Notes under the pieces: generated by a model
What the model was told of the DNA's origin: nothing
Seen by the model: the letters and a program-made list of their open reading frames with translations, nothing else
Databases searched by the model: none
Program-made: the position numbers and the translations under genes
Part shown: piece after piece, positions 34,250-47,700 of the stretch
Layout: each line of letters opens with the position of its first letter
How positions within the stretch are numbered: the stretch's first letter is position 1
NCBI GenBank assembly: GCA_019137255.1
Contig: WPDH01000087.1
Coordinates: forward strand, 186,001 to 250,000
DNA: 64,000 nucleotides
Reading direction: 5' to 3'
From: Corinectria fuckeliana
Taxonomy: Eukaryota > Ascomycota > Sordariomycetes > Hypocreales > Nectriaceae

Positions 34250-36011
34250 CTAATAATAAAAGCACACATATAAGAAATAAGATAATAAGAATCTCTAATA
34301 ATAGGTAAAAACCTAATAATAACTAGGCGATAAATACTCACCCCCTTCTAACCTAAATATAAACTTAAATAACTAAACTGTTAAAACCCTAAATAAAAGC
34401 CGCTTAAAACCACAAAAGAAACTAGACTACAGACTAAACTAATAATAAACAATTAAGCCTGAGAAGGGGCATAATAAACCTAACTGCTATAATAGAGCTA
34501 GACTTCTTTCTCCTTCTTATTATTCTTCTTATTCTACTCTTAGTAAGCCTGCTTCTAAAGTTGTTTCTCCTCTAAGTATTACTACTTAGCTATAATATAC
34601 TCCACCTTAGAATAGGTGAGAGCTTCTCCTTTAGGATCCTAAGTAAGCAGCTAGCAGCTATAAGAGGTGTAGAAAAAGGCTAGAGAATAGACTAAACTGT
34701 AATAAGAGGAATCACTAAACATACTATCACTATATGCTAAGCTCTTATTATTATAAGAACAGTTAGGAGCAGGTTAGTTACTATAGCAGAGAGGTACTAT
34801 ACCTATAAAAAAAACAGATAGCTTAAAAGCCCTATTATTATAATACTAAATAATAGAGGCCTAGATAGCCTTAGAAAAATCGTTAGGGAAAGCATAAGCA
34901 GAACTCTTATTAGACACCTTAACAGCAGGTATATACTTAGTGACTACTAAGGTATAAAGGGCTAATAATAGGAGTTAGAGGATAAAATTGTTATAGTGAT
35001 ATAAGAGTGTTATAGATACTAGTTAAGCCTATAGAACTAACTAGTTCTTATAGTTAATTAAACTAAATTTAACCTTAAGGTGTAAAGCTTAAATCTAGGT
35101 AGAAGTAACTACTTTCTAGTATGTAAATAAATATATATTACCACCCTAAATATAAATACCTGTAGGGTTCTTAGTAAACTTAATAAGGTTTTACCATATA
35201 GTAGTAATAGTATAGATAGTATAAATAATATGCTAGCAGCTAATAGAAGAAATACTCTCCTTCTTATTGTTTTAGTTATAGTAAGAAAGGTAGTAAAAGA
35301 AGTTCTAGTATTATTATGCTATAAGGACTAACTTAGTAGGAATCTATTATTATAAAATCAGTATAAGTGCTTATAGCTTGCTAAGCACTTATAATATATA
35401 CCTAGTTATATCACTTATTTAAGGCTTTACAGATAGTATAGCAGGAAATAAGAGAACTATAAGTATAAGAATATAAGAAAGAATAGTATTTCTATTAAAT
35501 ATAATAAGAGTAGAGAATACTACTAGGAGGTATTCTAGAAAACTTCTTATCTAAGAAAGAGAAATCAACTTTAGCTTAAGTATAAAACTCCTCTAACACT
35601 ATAGCTACAACTCTAAGAATTAATATTAGCATATAAGAGCTAAATACTTAGTAAGTAAGTGAAGATAATATTAAAAGGGTAAGAACTAATTAAAGGGAAA
35701 AACATAAAGTTAAGATAAAAAACTAATATATTAACTATAAATAAGAGAGTTCTAAAGAAGGTTATAAGAAAGAGAGAATCCTAAACTCAGAGTAAATAAA
35801 AACCTAGAGTAAATATTTAAGGTGTAGAATAAGTAAGCCCCTATATAACAGCCTAATAACCACTTATATAACACTTAGATTATAATAAACCTAATAACAG
35901 GCTATATTATTTCTATATAGTTAATAAACTACTATATATATAGGAAAATAATAAACTTCTTATAATAAAAAATAACACCTTAAGATAAGGCTTAGAGGAG
36001 GAGAGAGTAAT
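34250..36011 (-). pseudogene. unexplained 3' segment of Gypsy A, possible antisense ORF relic
   Basis: Between the chromodomain and the right LTR. The minus strand gives a protein-like frame between about 34890 and 34440 with stops at plausible Gln/Trp positions; readable pieces include NNRAFKLSVFFIGIVPLCYS (~34837-34778), EYIIAK and a Lys-rich tail. A further protein-like piece near 35590 is in another frame. The same segment is present in copy B. No family recognised. Confidence 0.35.
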
Positions 36012-36216
36012 TATAATAGTTAGTGCTAATACTATTAACACTTAATATAAGTCTTTAGGGCTTAACCTTAAGGCTCGCCTAAATAGTAGGCTAGCAGCCC
36101 CTTTAAGAACGCTAAATAAGCACTTACTAAATACTTATTAAGTAGAAGCTTTATAATATACTAATACCTACCTTTATAATCTCTGTGTTTACACCCTAGT
36201 GAGACTAACTCTTACA
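36012..36216 (+). repeat. Gypsy A right LTR
   Basis: 205 bp, ends ...CTCTTACA, followed directly by the duplicated CCTTA. Retains more C/G (e.g. GCTCGCC) than the left LTR. Confidence 0.9.
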
Positions 36217-36221
36217 CCTTA
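36217..36221 (+). repeat. target-site duplication of Gypsy copy A (right), CCTTA
   Basis: Matches 28675-28679. Confidence 0.85.
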
Positions 36222-36459
36222 CTATAATAAACTTATTATAAGTACCTATCTTAGTTAGTAAGTTTTAAAACCTAATAACCTAATATTATAACTTAGAGGG
36301 AGAACTCTTAGATAACTTTAAGCTTTAACTCTTCTTTTAGGCTGTTTACTCTTTTTTTAATAATTAGGTAAAGTAAATATATAATTACTAATAAAAAGGT
36401 CTTACTAACTATAGTATAAGTAAGATAAAAGAGGATTTTATCTTAGCTATATAAGATAT
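36222..36459 (+). pseudogene. Copia gag fragment between two insertions
   Basis: 238 bp of the outer Copia element. It ends with GATAT, and its frame (EDFILAI-stop-DI) continues in frame after 44712 into the zinc-knuckle region, showing that the two stretches were once joined. Confidence 0.65.
36455..36459 (+). repeat. GATAT, left duplication of the compound insertion
   Basis: Directly before the miniature element; the same five bases follow Gypsy B at 44708-44712. Confidence 0.6.
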
Positions 36460-36628
36460 TATAAGAGTACAGCTAAGCTAAGAGCTTACTAAGAGCTTGC
36501 TAAGAGCTCTTTTATAACCTATTATATAGTATAATTAAGTGACACAGCTTACTTAAATTATTTAATCTTTTTAGCCTTACAGCTAGGACTTTCTATTAAA
36601 GGTTAGATATACTACCCTAACTCTTATA
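36460..36628. repeat. miniature element left repeat
   Basis: 169 bp; matches 36984-37152 with only RIP-like differences seen by eye. Confidence 0.8.
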
Positions 36629-36983
36629 ATTATTTAAGTACATATTAAGTCTAGTGCTATACAGAAGGTTATAAGTTTAAATCCCTGCTAAACCTTGTGA
36701 CTGTGATAGGCACTAAGGTTATAAGGATAAATATATATAGTTGCCTACTATAACTAAAGCCTTAAGGGTTAACAGTAGTAGTTATCTTAGGCCTAAGAGC
36801 TAGGCCACCCTTTAATATATATATATATATAAGTGTGATAAGATTACTATATTTCTAACCTTATAAGAGCTAACCCTCTATAACAGTATAGAAGAGGCTG
36901 CTTACACCTAGAGCAGAAGAGGCTATACTATACCTACTAATAAGCTAGCAGCCTAAAATATACTGTTAAGAGGGGGGGATAAT

Positions 36984-37152
36984 TATAAGAGTATAGCTAA
37001 GCTGAGAGCTCACTAAGAGCTCACTAAAAGCTCTCTTATAACCTGTTATATAGTATAATTAAGTGACACAGCTTACTTAAATTGTTTAATCTTTTTAGCC
37101 TTATAGTTAGGACTTTCTATTAAAGGTTAGATATACTACTCTAACTCTTACA
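36984..37152. repeat. miniature element right repeat
   Basis: 169 bp, ends CTCTTACA; lies six bases from the left LTR of Gypsy B. Confidence 0.8.
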
Positions 37153-37158
37153 ATTAAT

Positions 37159-37363
37159 TATAATAGTTAGTACTAACTTTATTAACACTTAATATAAGCT
37201 TTTAGGGCTTAACCTTAGGGCTTACCTAAATAGTAGGCTAGCAGCCTCTTTAAGAATACTAGATAAGCACTTGCTAAATACTTATTAAGTAAAAGCTTTA
37301 TAATATACTAATACCTACCTTTATAATCTTTATATTTACACCCTAGTAAGACTAACCCTTATA
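37159..37363 (+). repeat. Gypsy B left LTR
   Basis: 205 bp; same family as the three other Gypsy LTRs. Confidence 0.9.
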
Positions 37364-38979
37364 ATCCTTTTACTTTTATATCTTACCTAGGTTATTAATA
37401 TATAATACAAAATAAGAGGTTATATAAGATCTCTTATAGAGTGTAGTAAGTATATAATAAGTGTAGGATAACTATTAATAATAATAAATAAACTTATACT
37501 TACTAATTAGGTAGAGAAAGAGATTAATCTAATTAATACTCTTCTTATAAAAGAGGGACTCTCTTAGGAAATACCTCTTATGCTAGACCTTATACTAAGC
37601 TAAGAGGTATCACTAGAAAGAATACTCTCTCCTTTATATAAAGCTAGGTTATAATAAGCGCTAAGAGAGGACTTAGAGACTACTTATAAGGATTATAACC
37701 TTAATAAGAGAGAAACCCTAATATTAGATATATATAATAATAATAAGAACTAATTATCTATATAATCTTAATTATATATAAGATAATAATCCTAATTAAG
37801 AACCTTCTTAAAATATTATTACTAAGTGATTAGCCTTAAGAAAGATACTTTAACTCTTTAAGAATTAGTCTTAATAATAGTATCCTAATAAGAAGAGAAC
37901 TATAAAATATAAGAGGAAGATTATTAATTCTAGGAATAGCTACTTAAAAAGCTAGCTATAAAATCTAATAGTAATAAGCTAAAAGAGTATAAAAGACTAT
38001 CTTAATACTCTTATAAGTCTCTTAAGAAAGATATAATAAGTGTATAAATTAATAATTAGATTTATGTTATATAGTTAGTAAATAATATATAAGAGTTTAT
38101 AACTTATCACTAGAAAATACTCTAGTTAACTATCTACCTTTTTAAAATCTTATAGATAAAATAGAGAGACTACTTAAGTGCTATATAAGACCTCTTATAG
38201 TTAGACTTTATAAACTTTATAAGAAGACTATATATAGATCTAAAATAGTAAGTAATTAAACTATAGGAAAATCTTACCTACTTTTAATAGGGTGTAAAAT
38301 AGTTACTAATAGACTACTTTAATATATAGAGATTAATTTATAACTCTCTTAGCACTAAGAAACCTAAGAAAGATAAGATCTTAGTATATTAATACTATTA
38401 TAGACTATAAACTAGGGTTAAGAAGAAGCTTTAAAGACTATAAATAGATATCCTAAAGGTAAGAGAGCTAGCTTAGAAAGCTTAATAGTAATAGTAACAC
38501 CTTAAAGGTAATAACTGCTTAAAGAGTAATAGCTAGAAGAGGAGTAGCTTTACTAACACTTAGAAGGGTTTATAAAAGACCTAAATAATAGACTATTAGA
38601 CTTGCCCTCTAAGTGAGTTAAGAACTTAAAATACTAATAAGTTAACTAATAGAGGATTTTAGCTAGCTAGTAATAATAGATAATAAGTAGTAGATAACTG
38701 CTTATTAAGTTAGTTTCTTAGAGGGATTATCTGCTATAATTATAATAAAAAAGGATACTATACTTTAAATTATAAGACACCCTAAAGAACTATAAGGTAG
38801 TTAAATAAAGAAAAGGCTACTTAAGATATAGCTGTTATACAGGCTATTATAGCCTATCCTAAGAATATTAACTTATTAGAAAACAAGTAGGCATAAGAAT
38901 AATTACTATACCTCTTATACTAAAACCTAAGCTAGTGCTAATTAGAGTAATTATATAAAGTAGGGCACTTATTATATAA

Positions 38980-41900
38980 GTATTTACTAAAAAAGAAGTT
39001 AAGATAGATATAAACACTTATATATAAGTTAACCTTATTAGCTAATAACTAGTATAAAAGTTAGATTTTAAGTCTAATCTAAATTAGAAGGTACTAAACC
39101 TAGCCAGCTTTAATAGGATAATTATTTTTTCTCTACTAGCTTACTAGCTAACCTTCTTTCTACTAAATTACTAAGAGTTTCTTAAGAAAGTAAGAAAGCT
39201 ATTTATAAAAGTATAACACCTAAAAGGGGCTAGTAACTTACTTTTATCTACCTAAGTGATAAGAGAAGAAGATATTATAATTAACACCTAAATATATATA
39301 TAGACTTATAAACCTGTTTTAGTCTAAGACCTTATATTCTTTATAAAAGGCTTAGTAGAAGATAATAAAAAAGTATTTATTATATATATTAATAGTATGT
39401 TATCACTAGATAAGCAGCTAATATCTGTTCTAGAAGAGGATTTAGAGAAATAAAAAGATAATATCTTACTAGCTAAACTAGAGTTAAAAAGGGAAATCTT
39501 TAGTAAGAAAGTATTAAAGACTTTACTACTACTAAAAGGGGTAAAATACTTAATTAACTTATAACTAGAGAGAAAACCTCTACTAGAATAAATATATCTT
39601 ACTAATAAGAAGTAAGCTTAAGTTATTTATAAATATATTACTAAGAATATAGTAAATAGTTAAATTAGATATTCTATAAGTAAAGCTAGTATACTTATTC
39701 TTTTTATACTAAAAAAGAATAGAGAAATCTAGATCTATATAGACTATAAAGGCCTTAATACTATTATAGTAAAAAACTATTATCTATTATTATTAATTAG
39801 TGATCTATTAGATTAATTATCTAGAGTAAAATAGATCTTAAAAATTAATATCTATAATATATATTACTATATTTAAATTAAGCTAGATAACTAGTAGAAA
39901 ACTATATTTTATATAAGATATAATTACTTTAAATATACTATTATACTATTTAGATTAACTAATACCCTAGCTATATTTTAAGTATATATTTACTAAGTGC
40001 TTACTAGGTTGCTAAATACTTACTATATTATATACCTAGATAATATTATTATATACTTAAAAACTAAAGAATAGTATACTAAGAATATTAAAGAGGTACT
40101 TTATAGACTATAAAGCTTCTAACTATATACTAAGCTATTAAAATATATATTTTACTAATAGGAAGTTAAGTTCTTAGAGTATATTATTACCTAGAAGGGG
40201 TTAAAAATAGATCTTTTTAAAATCTATATAATTACTAAGTAGCTAATACTAAAGAATATTAAAGATATTTAAGTTTTTTAAGGATTTTATAACTTTTACT
40301 AGAAGTTTATTATAAAGTACTCTAGAATTACTACCCTCTTAATAGCCTAGCTAAAATAAGATAAAAGAGCTAAAAGGTTTTAATAAGAAGAGGAGGAGAA
40401 AATAGTATTTTAAACTCTTAAGTGTGTATTCTGCTTAGTAACTGTTTTATAATATTAGGATCTTACTAAGTATATATAAGTAGAAATAGATATATCTCTA
40501 TAAGTAATCTTAGGGATCTTAATATAACTGTTTAATAATTAATAGAGACTTATTACTTATATATTATATAAGCTTATAGATATAAAGTAATAGTAGGGTA
40601 TAAGATAATAAGAGCTATTAGCTATTATTAAAAGCCTTAAGCACTAGAGCTACTACCTACTAGGACTTTTAGATAGGTTTCTTTTACTAATAGATTATAT
40701 AGTACTTAAGAGAGTAATTACTATACTAGTATAAGACCTCTAAGAAAGGCTTACTTATTAGGTATATAAGTTAGTACTTTTTAACTTTAATATTAAATAC
40801 TACCTTAGGATTTAAAACCTTATAGATAGATTATTAAGATGTTCTAACTATATAAAGAGTAAGGTTAGCTATAATAATATATTACCTACTCTTATAATAA
40901 AGCTATAGATAGTTAAAAATCTGCTACTAGATATATAATAAATAATTGCTAATATTAGAGGTAAGATAGAAACTATAAGAGTATATATATAAGTAGTGTA
41001 AGTAAGTCTTAGAGACCTTATAAGGTAATAAGTCTAAAAGGGGTATCTCTTATTCTAAACTCTCTAGAAAGACTAGGAAAGTTAGATATAAGAAGTGTCT
41101 ATCTTTATAGTTATCTAAGCCTAGAGATAAGCAGGTATAACCTAAGAGTAGTTAGAGAATACTTAGTGAGAAACAGCTTATTAAGAAAGCTAAGAGGACT
41201 CTACTAGAGCTAAGATTATTAATCTAGAGTAATATATCTTATATTAAATTATAAGAGAGCTTATAAAGAGTGAAATAGTATTCTTATTATAACTCTTACT
41301 ATACTTAGAAGAACTAGTTAAAAGACTATAAGCTAATAATTAGTTTTGTTAATAATAGTTAGTAAGAATATAATAAATAGCTGGTAAGCTAGGTTATTAC
41401 TTTTATAATTAAAACAGAACTCTATTCTTTAAGAGTAGACTAGTAATTCTTATATAAGAGGTGTTAAGACTTAAAATCTTATACTAGTACTATAATAATC
41501 CTAGAGTAGGATATATAAGAATTATAAAGATGTTAGAACTTGTTAGTAGGAAGTTCTATTAAAATAAGATTAGAGAAGATATAGCTAAGTATATAACTAG
41601 CTGCTAACTATACTAAGAGGTAAAAACCCTAAGGTATAAGCCTTATAGATATTTATAATTACTCCTAATACTATTATACCTATTTTAAGAAATTAGTATA
41701 GACTTTATTATAGGTTTACTAAATAGTATATAAGTAGATAGTAAGAAATATAATATGATTTTAGTAATTATATACTATATAATAAAATATATAATATTTA
41801 TTCTCTATAAGAAGACTATAATAGTAGCTTAATTAGTATAAATACTTTATAAGTAGGTAAAATATAAGTTTAGAAGTCCTAAAGGGATTATAAGTAATAG

Positions 41901-42725
41901 AGATAAGCTTCTTATAAGCTAATTTTAAGAGAACCTTATAATTAAGAGGGCGACTTATTAGTAACTATCTATTATATACTACTTATAGACTAATAGCTAG
42001 ATAGAGAGAATAAACTAAGTTATAAAGAAATATTTATAAATCTATATAGAGAAGTCTCCTAAAAGATAAGTAGTATAATTACTAAAAGCAGAATTTATAT
42101 ATAATAATAGCTAATATAGTAGTATTAGTATATCCCTAATATAAGCCTTATATAAGTACTACCTAAGGGTAGTAAAGTATATATTATAATACTTAAAAAC
42201 CACTATATAAAGAGTGACTAAGCATATTAAAACTCTTTGCTAAGTGTGTAATAAGGCCTATAAGTGCTAAAAATAAGTAATAAAAGCTTAAGCTAAGAAT
42301 TATAATAAAAGATATTTTAAATAGAAATATTAGACAGGATAAGTAGTAAGACTATCTATATATAACTTCTAATTTAAATATAAGAAATTAGCATCTAAGT
42401 TTATTTAGGTTATAATAGCTAAAAGAGTTAGAAAATAAGCTTATTAAGTTTACCTGTTAGAATAATACTATAAGATGTATAATATGTTTTTAGTCTTACT
42501 TATTAAACTATAGAAAGATATATATAAAATACTTAATAAATACTTAATAACTCTTCTAAAACTTAAAGAAGAAGAGAATAAGTAAGAAGTTAAAAAAATT
42601 ATTATAGATAAGAAAATAAGAGAGAAAACCTTCTACTTAGTAAAATAGATAGGATAGCTAGTAAAATATAATACTTAAGAACTTATAATTCACTTAGAAA
42701 ATATAATAAAGGTAGTATAGTAATA
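38980..42725 (+). pseudogene. Gypsy B pol relic: RT, integrase, chromodomain
   Basis: Collinear with the pol relic of copy A. All domains carry more stops, and the first chromodomain Trp codon is lost. Boundaries are approximate. Confidence 0.8.
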
Positions 42726-44502
42726 TTACTAATAATAAAAGCATATATATAAAAAATAAAATAATAAGAATCTCTAATAATAGATAAAAACCTGATAATA
42801 ACTAGGTGATAAATACTTACTCTTTTCTAACTTAAATATAAACTTAAATAACTAAACTGTTAAAACTCTAAATAAAAGCCGCCTAAAACTATAAAAGAAA
42901 CTAGATTATAAACTAAACTAATAATAAAAATTTAAGCCTAAGAAGAGGCGTAATAAACCTAACTGTTATAATAAGGCTAGAATTTTTTCTCCTTCTTATT
43001 ATTCTTCTTATCCTACTTTTAGTAAGCTTACTCTTAGAGTTATTTCTCCTTTAAGTATTACTACTTAGCTATAATATACTCTACCTTAGAACAGGTAAGA
43101 GCTTCTCTTTTAGGATCTTAGGTAAGTAGCTAGCAGCTATAAGAGGCGCGAAAAGAAGTGTAAGAAGAGGCTAAGAAATAAACTAAACTATAATAAGAAG
43201 AATTACTAAACATACTATTACTATATACTAAGCTCTTATTATTATAAGAACAGTTAGAAGCTAGTTAGTTACTATAGCAGAGAGGTATTATACCTATAAA
43301 AAAAACAAATAGCTTAAAAGCCTTATTATTATAATACTAAATAATAAAGGCCTAGATAGCCTTAGAAAAATTATTAGGGAAAGTATAAGTAGAACTCTTA
43401 TTAGATACCCTAATAGTAAGTATATACTTAGTAACTACTAAGGCATAAAAAGCTAATAATAAGAGTTAGAGGATAAAGTTATTATAGTAATATAAGAGTG
43501 TTATAAATACTAGTTAAGCTTATAAAACTAACTAGTTCTTATAGTTAATTAAACTAAATTTAACCTTAGTATATAAAGCTTAAATCTAAGTGGAAGTAAC
43601 TACTTCCTAGTATATAAATAAATATATATTACTATTCTAAATATAAATACCTATAGGGTTCTTAGTGAACTTAATAAGGTTTTATTATATAGTGGTAATA
43701 GTATAAATAGTACAGATAATATATTAACAGCTAATAGTAGAAACACTCTTCTTCTTATTATTTTAGTTATAGTAAGAAAGATAGTAGAGAAAGTTCTAGT
43801 ATTATTATACTATAAGAACTAACTTAGTAGAAATCTATTATCACAAAATTAGTATAAGTGCTTATAGCTTACTAAGTACTTATAATATATACCTAGCTAT
43901 ATTACTTATTTAAGGCTTTATAGATAGTATAGTAAGAAATAAGAGAACTATATATATAAGAATATAAGAAGAAATAGTATTTCTATTAGATATAATAAGA
44001 GTAAAAAATACTACTAGGAGGTATTCTAAAAAACTTCTTATCTAAAAAGGGGAAATTAACTTTAGCCTAAGTGTAAAACTCCTCTAGTATTATAGCTGTA
44101 ACTCTAAGGATTAATATTAGTATATAAGAGCTAAACACTTAGTGAGTAGGTAAAGATAATATTAAGAGGGTGAGAACTAATTAAATAGAAAAATATAAAA
44201 TTAAGAGAGAAAACTAATATGTTAACTATAGATAAGAGAGTTTTAAAGAAGGTTATAAGAAAAAGAGAATCCTAAACTTAGGGTAAATAAAACCCTAGAG
44301 TAAACATTTAGGGTATAAAATAAGTAGGCTCTTATATAATAGCCTAATAACCGCTTATATAATACTTAGATTATAATAAACCTAATAATAGGCTATATTA
44401 TTTCTATATAGTTAGTAAACTATTATATATATAGGAAAATAATAAACTTCCTCTTATAAAGAATAATACCTTAGGATAAGGCTTAGAAGGGGAGAGAGTA
44501 AT

Positions 44503-44707
44503 TATAATAGTTAGTGCTGATTTTATTAACACCTAATATAAGCCTTTAAGGCTTAACCTTAGAGCTCGCCTAAATAGTAGGCTAGTAGCCCCTTTAAGAA
44601 TATTAGATAAGCACTTATTAAATACTTATTAAGTAAAAGCTTTATAATATACTAATACCTACCTTTATAATCTCTGTGTTTACACCCTAGTAAGACTAAC
44701 TCTTATA
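44503..44707 (+). repeat. Gypsy B right LTR
   Basis: 205 bp, preceded by the purine tract GGGGAGAGAG and followed by GATAT. Confidence 0.9.
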
Positions 44708-44712
44708 GATAT
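44708..44712 (+). repeat. GATAT, right duplication of the compound insertion
   Basis: Pairs with 36455-36459. Confidence 0.6.
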
Positions 44713-47700
44713 AATTAAAAATATATATTTAAAAAAGAAAGCTACCTTAAGAACTAGTATTCTTAGAAATAAGAGTAATAAAATAAAACCTAAAAAAGAG
44801 AAAAACACTAAAAAAGATAATAAGAGAGATATTTATAGTTACTATAAGAAACTAAAATATAAGAAACTAAATTACTAGTTAAAATATAAGAAACCTAAGA
44901 AAAACAAAAGAAAGTCTTATAACTAAAAGACTAAGAAACCTAATAAAAAAGAAACAGAAATAAAAGATATAAATAAGATAGAGATATATATATCCTTTTT
45001 ATATTAAGTTAATAACTAATTATATACACACCTTAAAGCTATTTATAATAAGTTTATAAGAGAATAAGATAAATATAATAATCTAAGTAAACCCTAAGTG
45101 CTATTTAGATTTAAACCCACTTTTAATACTAGCTTTAGGTTTACCTCTAATAATAAACCTAAAAGTCCTAAAGGTTTTTTAAGTATTATAATATTATAAT
45201 TAATAAGTATTATAATAAATATATAATATAATTAGTAGCTCTAAGACTTTAGTATAAATATATATACTATTAATAATAAGAAATAGTTTATAGACTAATA
45301 CTAAAAGCAGCTAAAAGAACTATTCTTAATTATAATAAGAGGAGAAATTATATACTTAACTAGGATTAAAATAGTAAGAATATATATAAAAAACAGAAAA
45401 GAAACATACTAGATTAATCTTAACTAAGTTCTTCTTATTAAATTCTTTCTGCTTAATATCTAGTCTAGAGAAAAGATATACTAATCTAGTAGATATATTA
45501 TTTAAAATAATATCTTTAGTAAAAACAGAGTAAAAGTTACTATCTTAGATATATTATAATAAGAATTTCTCCTTCTAATTAAGAGAAGCTCTTAGAGTAA
45601 AAACAGACTAATATTTATAATTATATAAATAAAAGAAGTATAACTCTAGTATAAATAACTCGCTTATATAAGCTATAATAATATTATTAATACGCTTAAA
45701 TATATAAAAGGTAAACCTAAGAAAGTCTTAGTCTTAACTTAATATATATATAAGATATATAACTTAGCTAACAGTAAATATTTTATCCTAAAAATATAAT
45801 AGCTATAAGCTAAAAATATTATAAACTAAGTCTACTTTAATATCTTCTAACTATAACCCTAAATAAGAGAAAAATTAATTAATATTCTTCTAATAACTAA
45901 AAATAAATTCTAATATAAGAAAAAAACACTTCTTAGTAAAAAAGATAAAGTAAGCTTTATAATATAATATATTCTTATAGAGTAAAAACTAAAAACTAGA
46001 AAATACCTAAAACAAATCTAAAATAATAATACTTTTAAGTTTAAAAACTAAGTTCTTTATAACTTTTATAAAAATATTAGTATTAAACAGGAAAACTCTC
46101 TCTTTTACAGATATAAGCAGAATAAACTTAAAGAATAAACTAACTAGATTATAACTACTAAGAGATAATTAATTATAGTTAAAAACTTATATATCTTTTT
46201 AAAACTTTAAGAGGAGGTAATAATAATAGTAATTAATATTATAAATATTACTTGTATAAAGATTATATAAGATAATAAGAAAGTCTAGATAATACTATAT
46301 AAGGTGTTTAAATCTAAGATTAGCTTTAGTATAAATAACAAACTAAATATTATATACTTAAAGATAATTAAGTGTAAAGCCTTTATCTATATTAAGCTAA
46401 AAATAAGAGATAAGATAGTAAAACTAGCAGCTTATACTTAGAAAGATATTCTTATTAGATTTAAGAGAAACTAAATCTATAAGGTGTATAACCTAAAAAC
46501 AGATTAAGTTGTTAAGTTAATATATATAGTCTTTTATAAGAATATTACTAACTTAAAACTCTTAGAGGTCTTATAGACTAAACTAGAGAGGGTAATTAGA
46601 TAATAAAAGCTAAAAAAGTTTTAACTCCTCTTAGCCTAATTAGCTAAAAGCTTAGACCCTAAGAGTATTTAGAAAGTGTTAGTATAAGTAAATAGCTAAA
46701 AGTAGAGAAAAGCAGTTTTTATTAAGATTATAAAACTATTATAACTTAGTATACTTATTTTTATCTTAAAGAAGACTACTCTTACTAAGTATAAACTTCT
46801 ATTTATAAAATAGGTTTTATAATATAAATAAGATAAGTATAAAAAGCTTATTAAAAGAAAAATAAGATTAGTTATATAAGGTTTTAAATAGAAATATAAA
46901 ATTAACTATAATAAAATATTCTTTTTTATAGTTTACTTAGTCTTATAGTAACTGCTAATAGTAATTATAACTTACTTTAGGTATTAGGTTAACTAGGTAG
47001 ATATAGTTACTATATACTTATATAGTATACTTAATAAAAAACTATATATAAGATAGTTTCCTCTCTTAAAGAAATTTATAAAAGGTGATAAGAGAGAATA
47101 AGCTAAGAAGCTTAGCTAGAAGAAGGACTTTATAATTCTTTTTAGTAACTTAATCTATAAACTTAAATAAAGCAGCTAATAGTAGTAAATTAGACTAAAA
47201 GAAGAACTTAAGCAGCTTAAGTTTAAACAAATAAAAACTAACACTTTAGTATATATAAATAAAAATAATAGCATTTTAGCTACTTATATTAATAATATAA
47301 TCTTATTAACCCCTTCTAGCAGGAAAGTAAAAACCTTTTATAATAAACTTAAAAAGAAACTTAAAATTAAGTATATAAGCTTTCTAAAGCACTTTCTAAG
47401 AGTAGTAATCTAATAGATAAGAGATAAAATATCTATCTTATAAGCTAGCTATATAAAAGATATCTTAGAGTTATATAATATAAGAGATTATTAACTAGTA
47501 GTAACCCTAATAGATCTTAGAGTGTATATAAATATTATTCTTAAGATAAAAAATTTAAATCTAGTAGTTAAAACAGAGTATACTTAGCTTATTAGCTAAG
47601 TTAGGTATCTTATAACTTAAACCTGCTCTAATCTTACTTTTATAAATAGACTATAAGAGCAGCTACTTTATAAGCTAATAGATACCTAGCTTAGATATAC

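Larger units (their letters stand above)
28680..36216 (+). mobile_element. Ty3/Gypsy chromovirus copy A, RIP-mutated (7537 bp)
   Basis: Two 205 bp LTRs (28680-28884, 36012-36216; original ends TGTAA...CTTACA), perfect CCTTA target duplication, inserted in the gag region of the Copia element. Plus-strand pol is readable through stops: reverse transcriptase (FKYTIILFRLTN near 31450, YLDN box near 31555), integrase (ISIDFIIGL near 33215; the NQTER-type motif near 33510) and a C-terminal chromodomain (WEV...ETFYLVK, 34104-34240). A purine tract GAGAGAG precedes the right LTR. About 1.75 kb between chromodomain and right LTR is not explained by pol. No intact frame remains. Confidence 0.92.
36460..37152. 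mobile_element. miniature LTR element (TRIM-like), 693 bp, RIP-mutated
   Basis: Two 169 bp direct repeats (36460-36628 and 36984-37152) with original ends TGTAAGAG...CTCTTACA flank only 355 bp. A purine tract (AAGAGGGGGGGATAA) precedes the right repeat as in LTR elements. The interior is too short for gag or pol, so it would be non-autonomous. Its own flanks (GATAT left, ATTAA right) do not match. An alternative is a deletion derivative of a larger element. Confidence 0.75.
37159..44707 (+). mobile_element. Ty3/Gypsy chromovirus copy B, RIP-mutated (7549 bp)
   Basis: Second copy of the same family as copy A in the same orientation, with 205 bp LTRs at 37159-37363 and 44503-44707. Internal sequence is collinear with copy A at an offset of about 8.48 kb (reverse transcriptase YLDN near 40035, chromodomain near 42580-42720). 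It is more heavily mutated than copy A: residual CA, TG and CG are rarer. The left flank (TTAAT) and right flank (GATAT) do not match, unlike copy A. Confidence 0.9.

Noticed and set aside
36650..36720. tRNA-like T-arm (GTTTAAATCC) inside the miniature element
   Set aside because: Only the B-box resembles a tRNA; flanking bases do not form a T-stem or cloverleaf, and RIP makes such matches unreliable.
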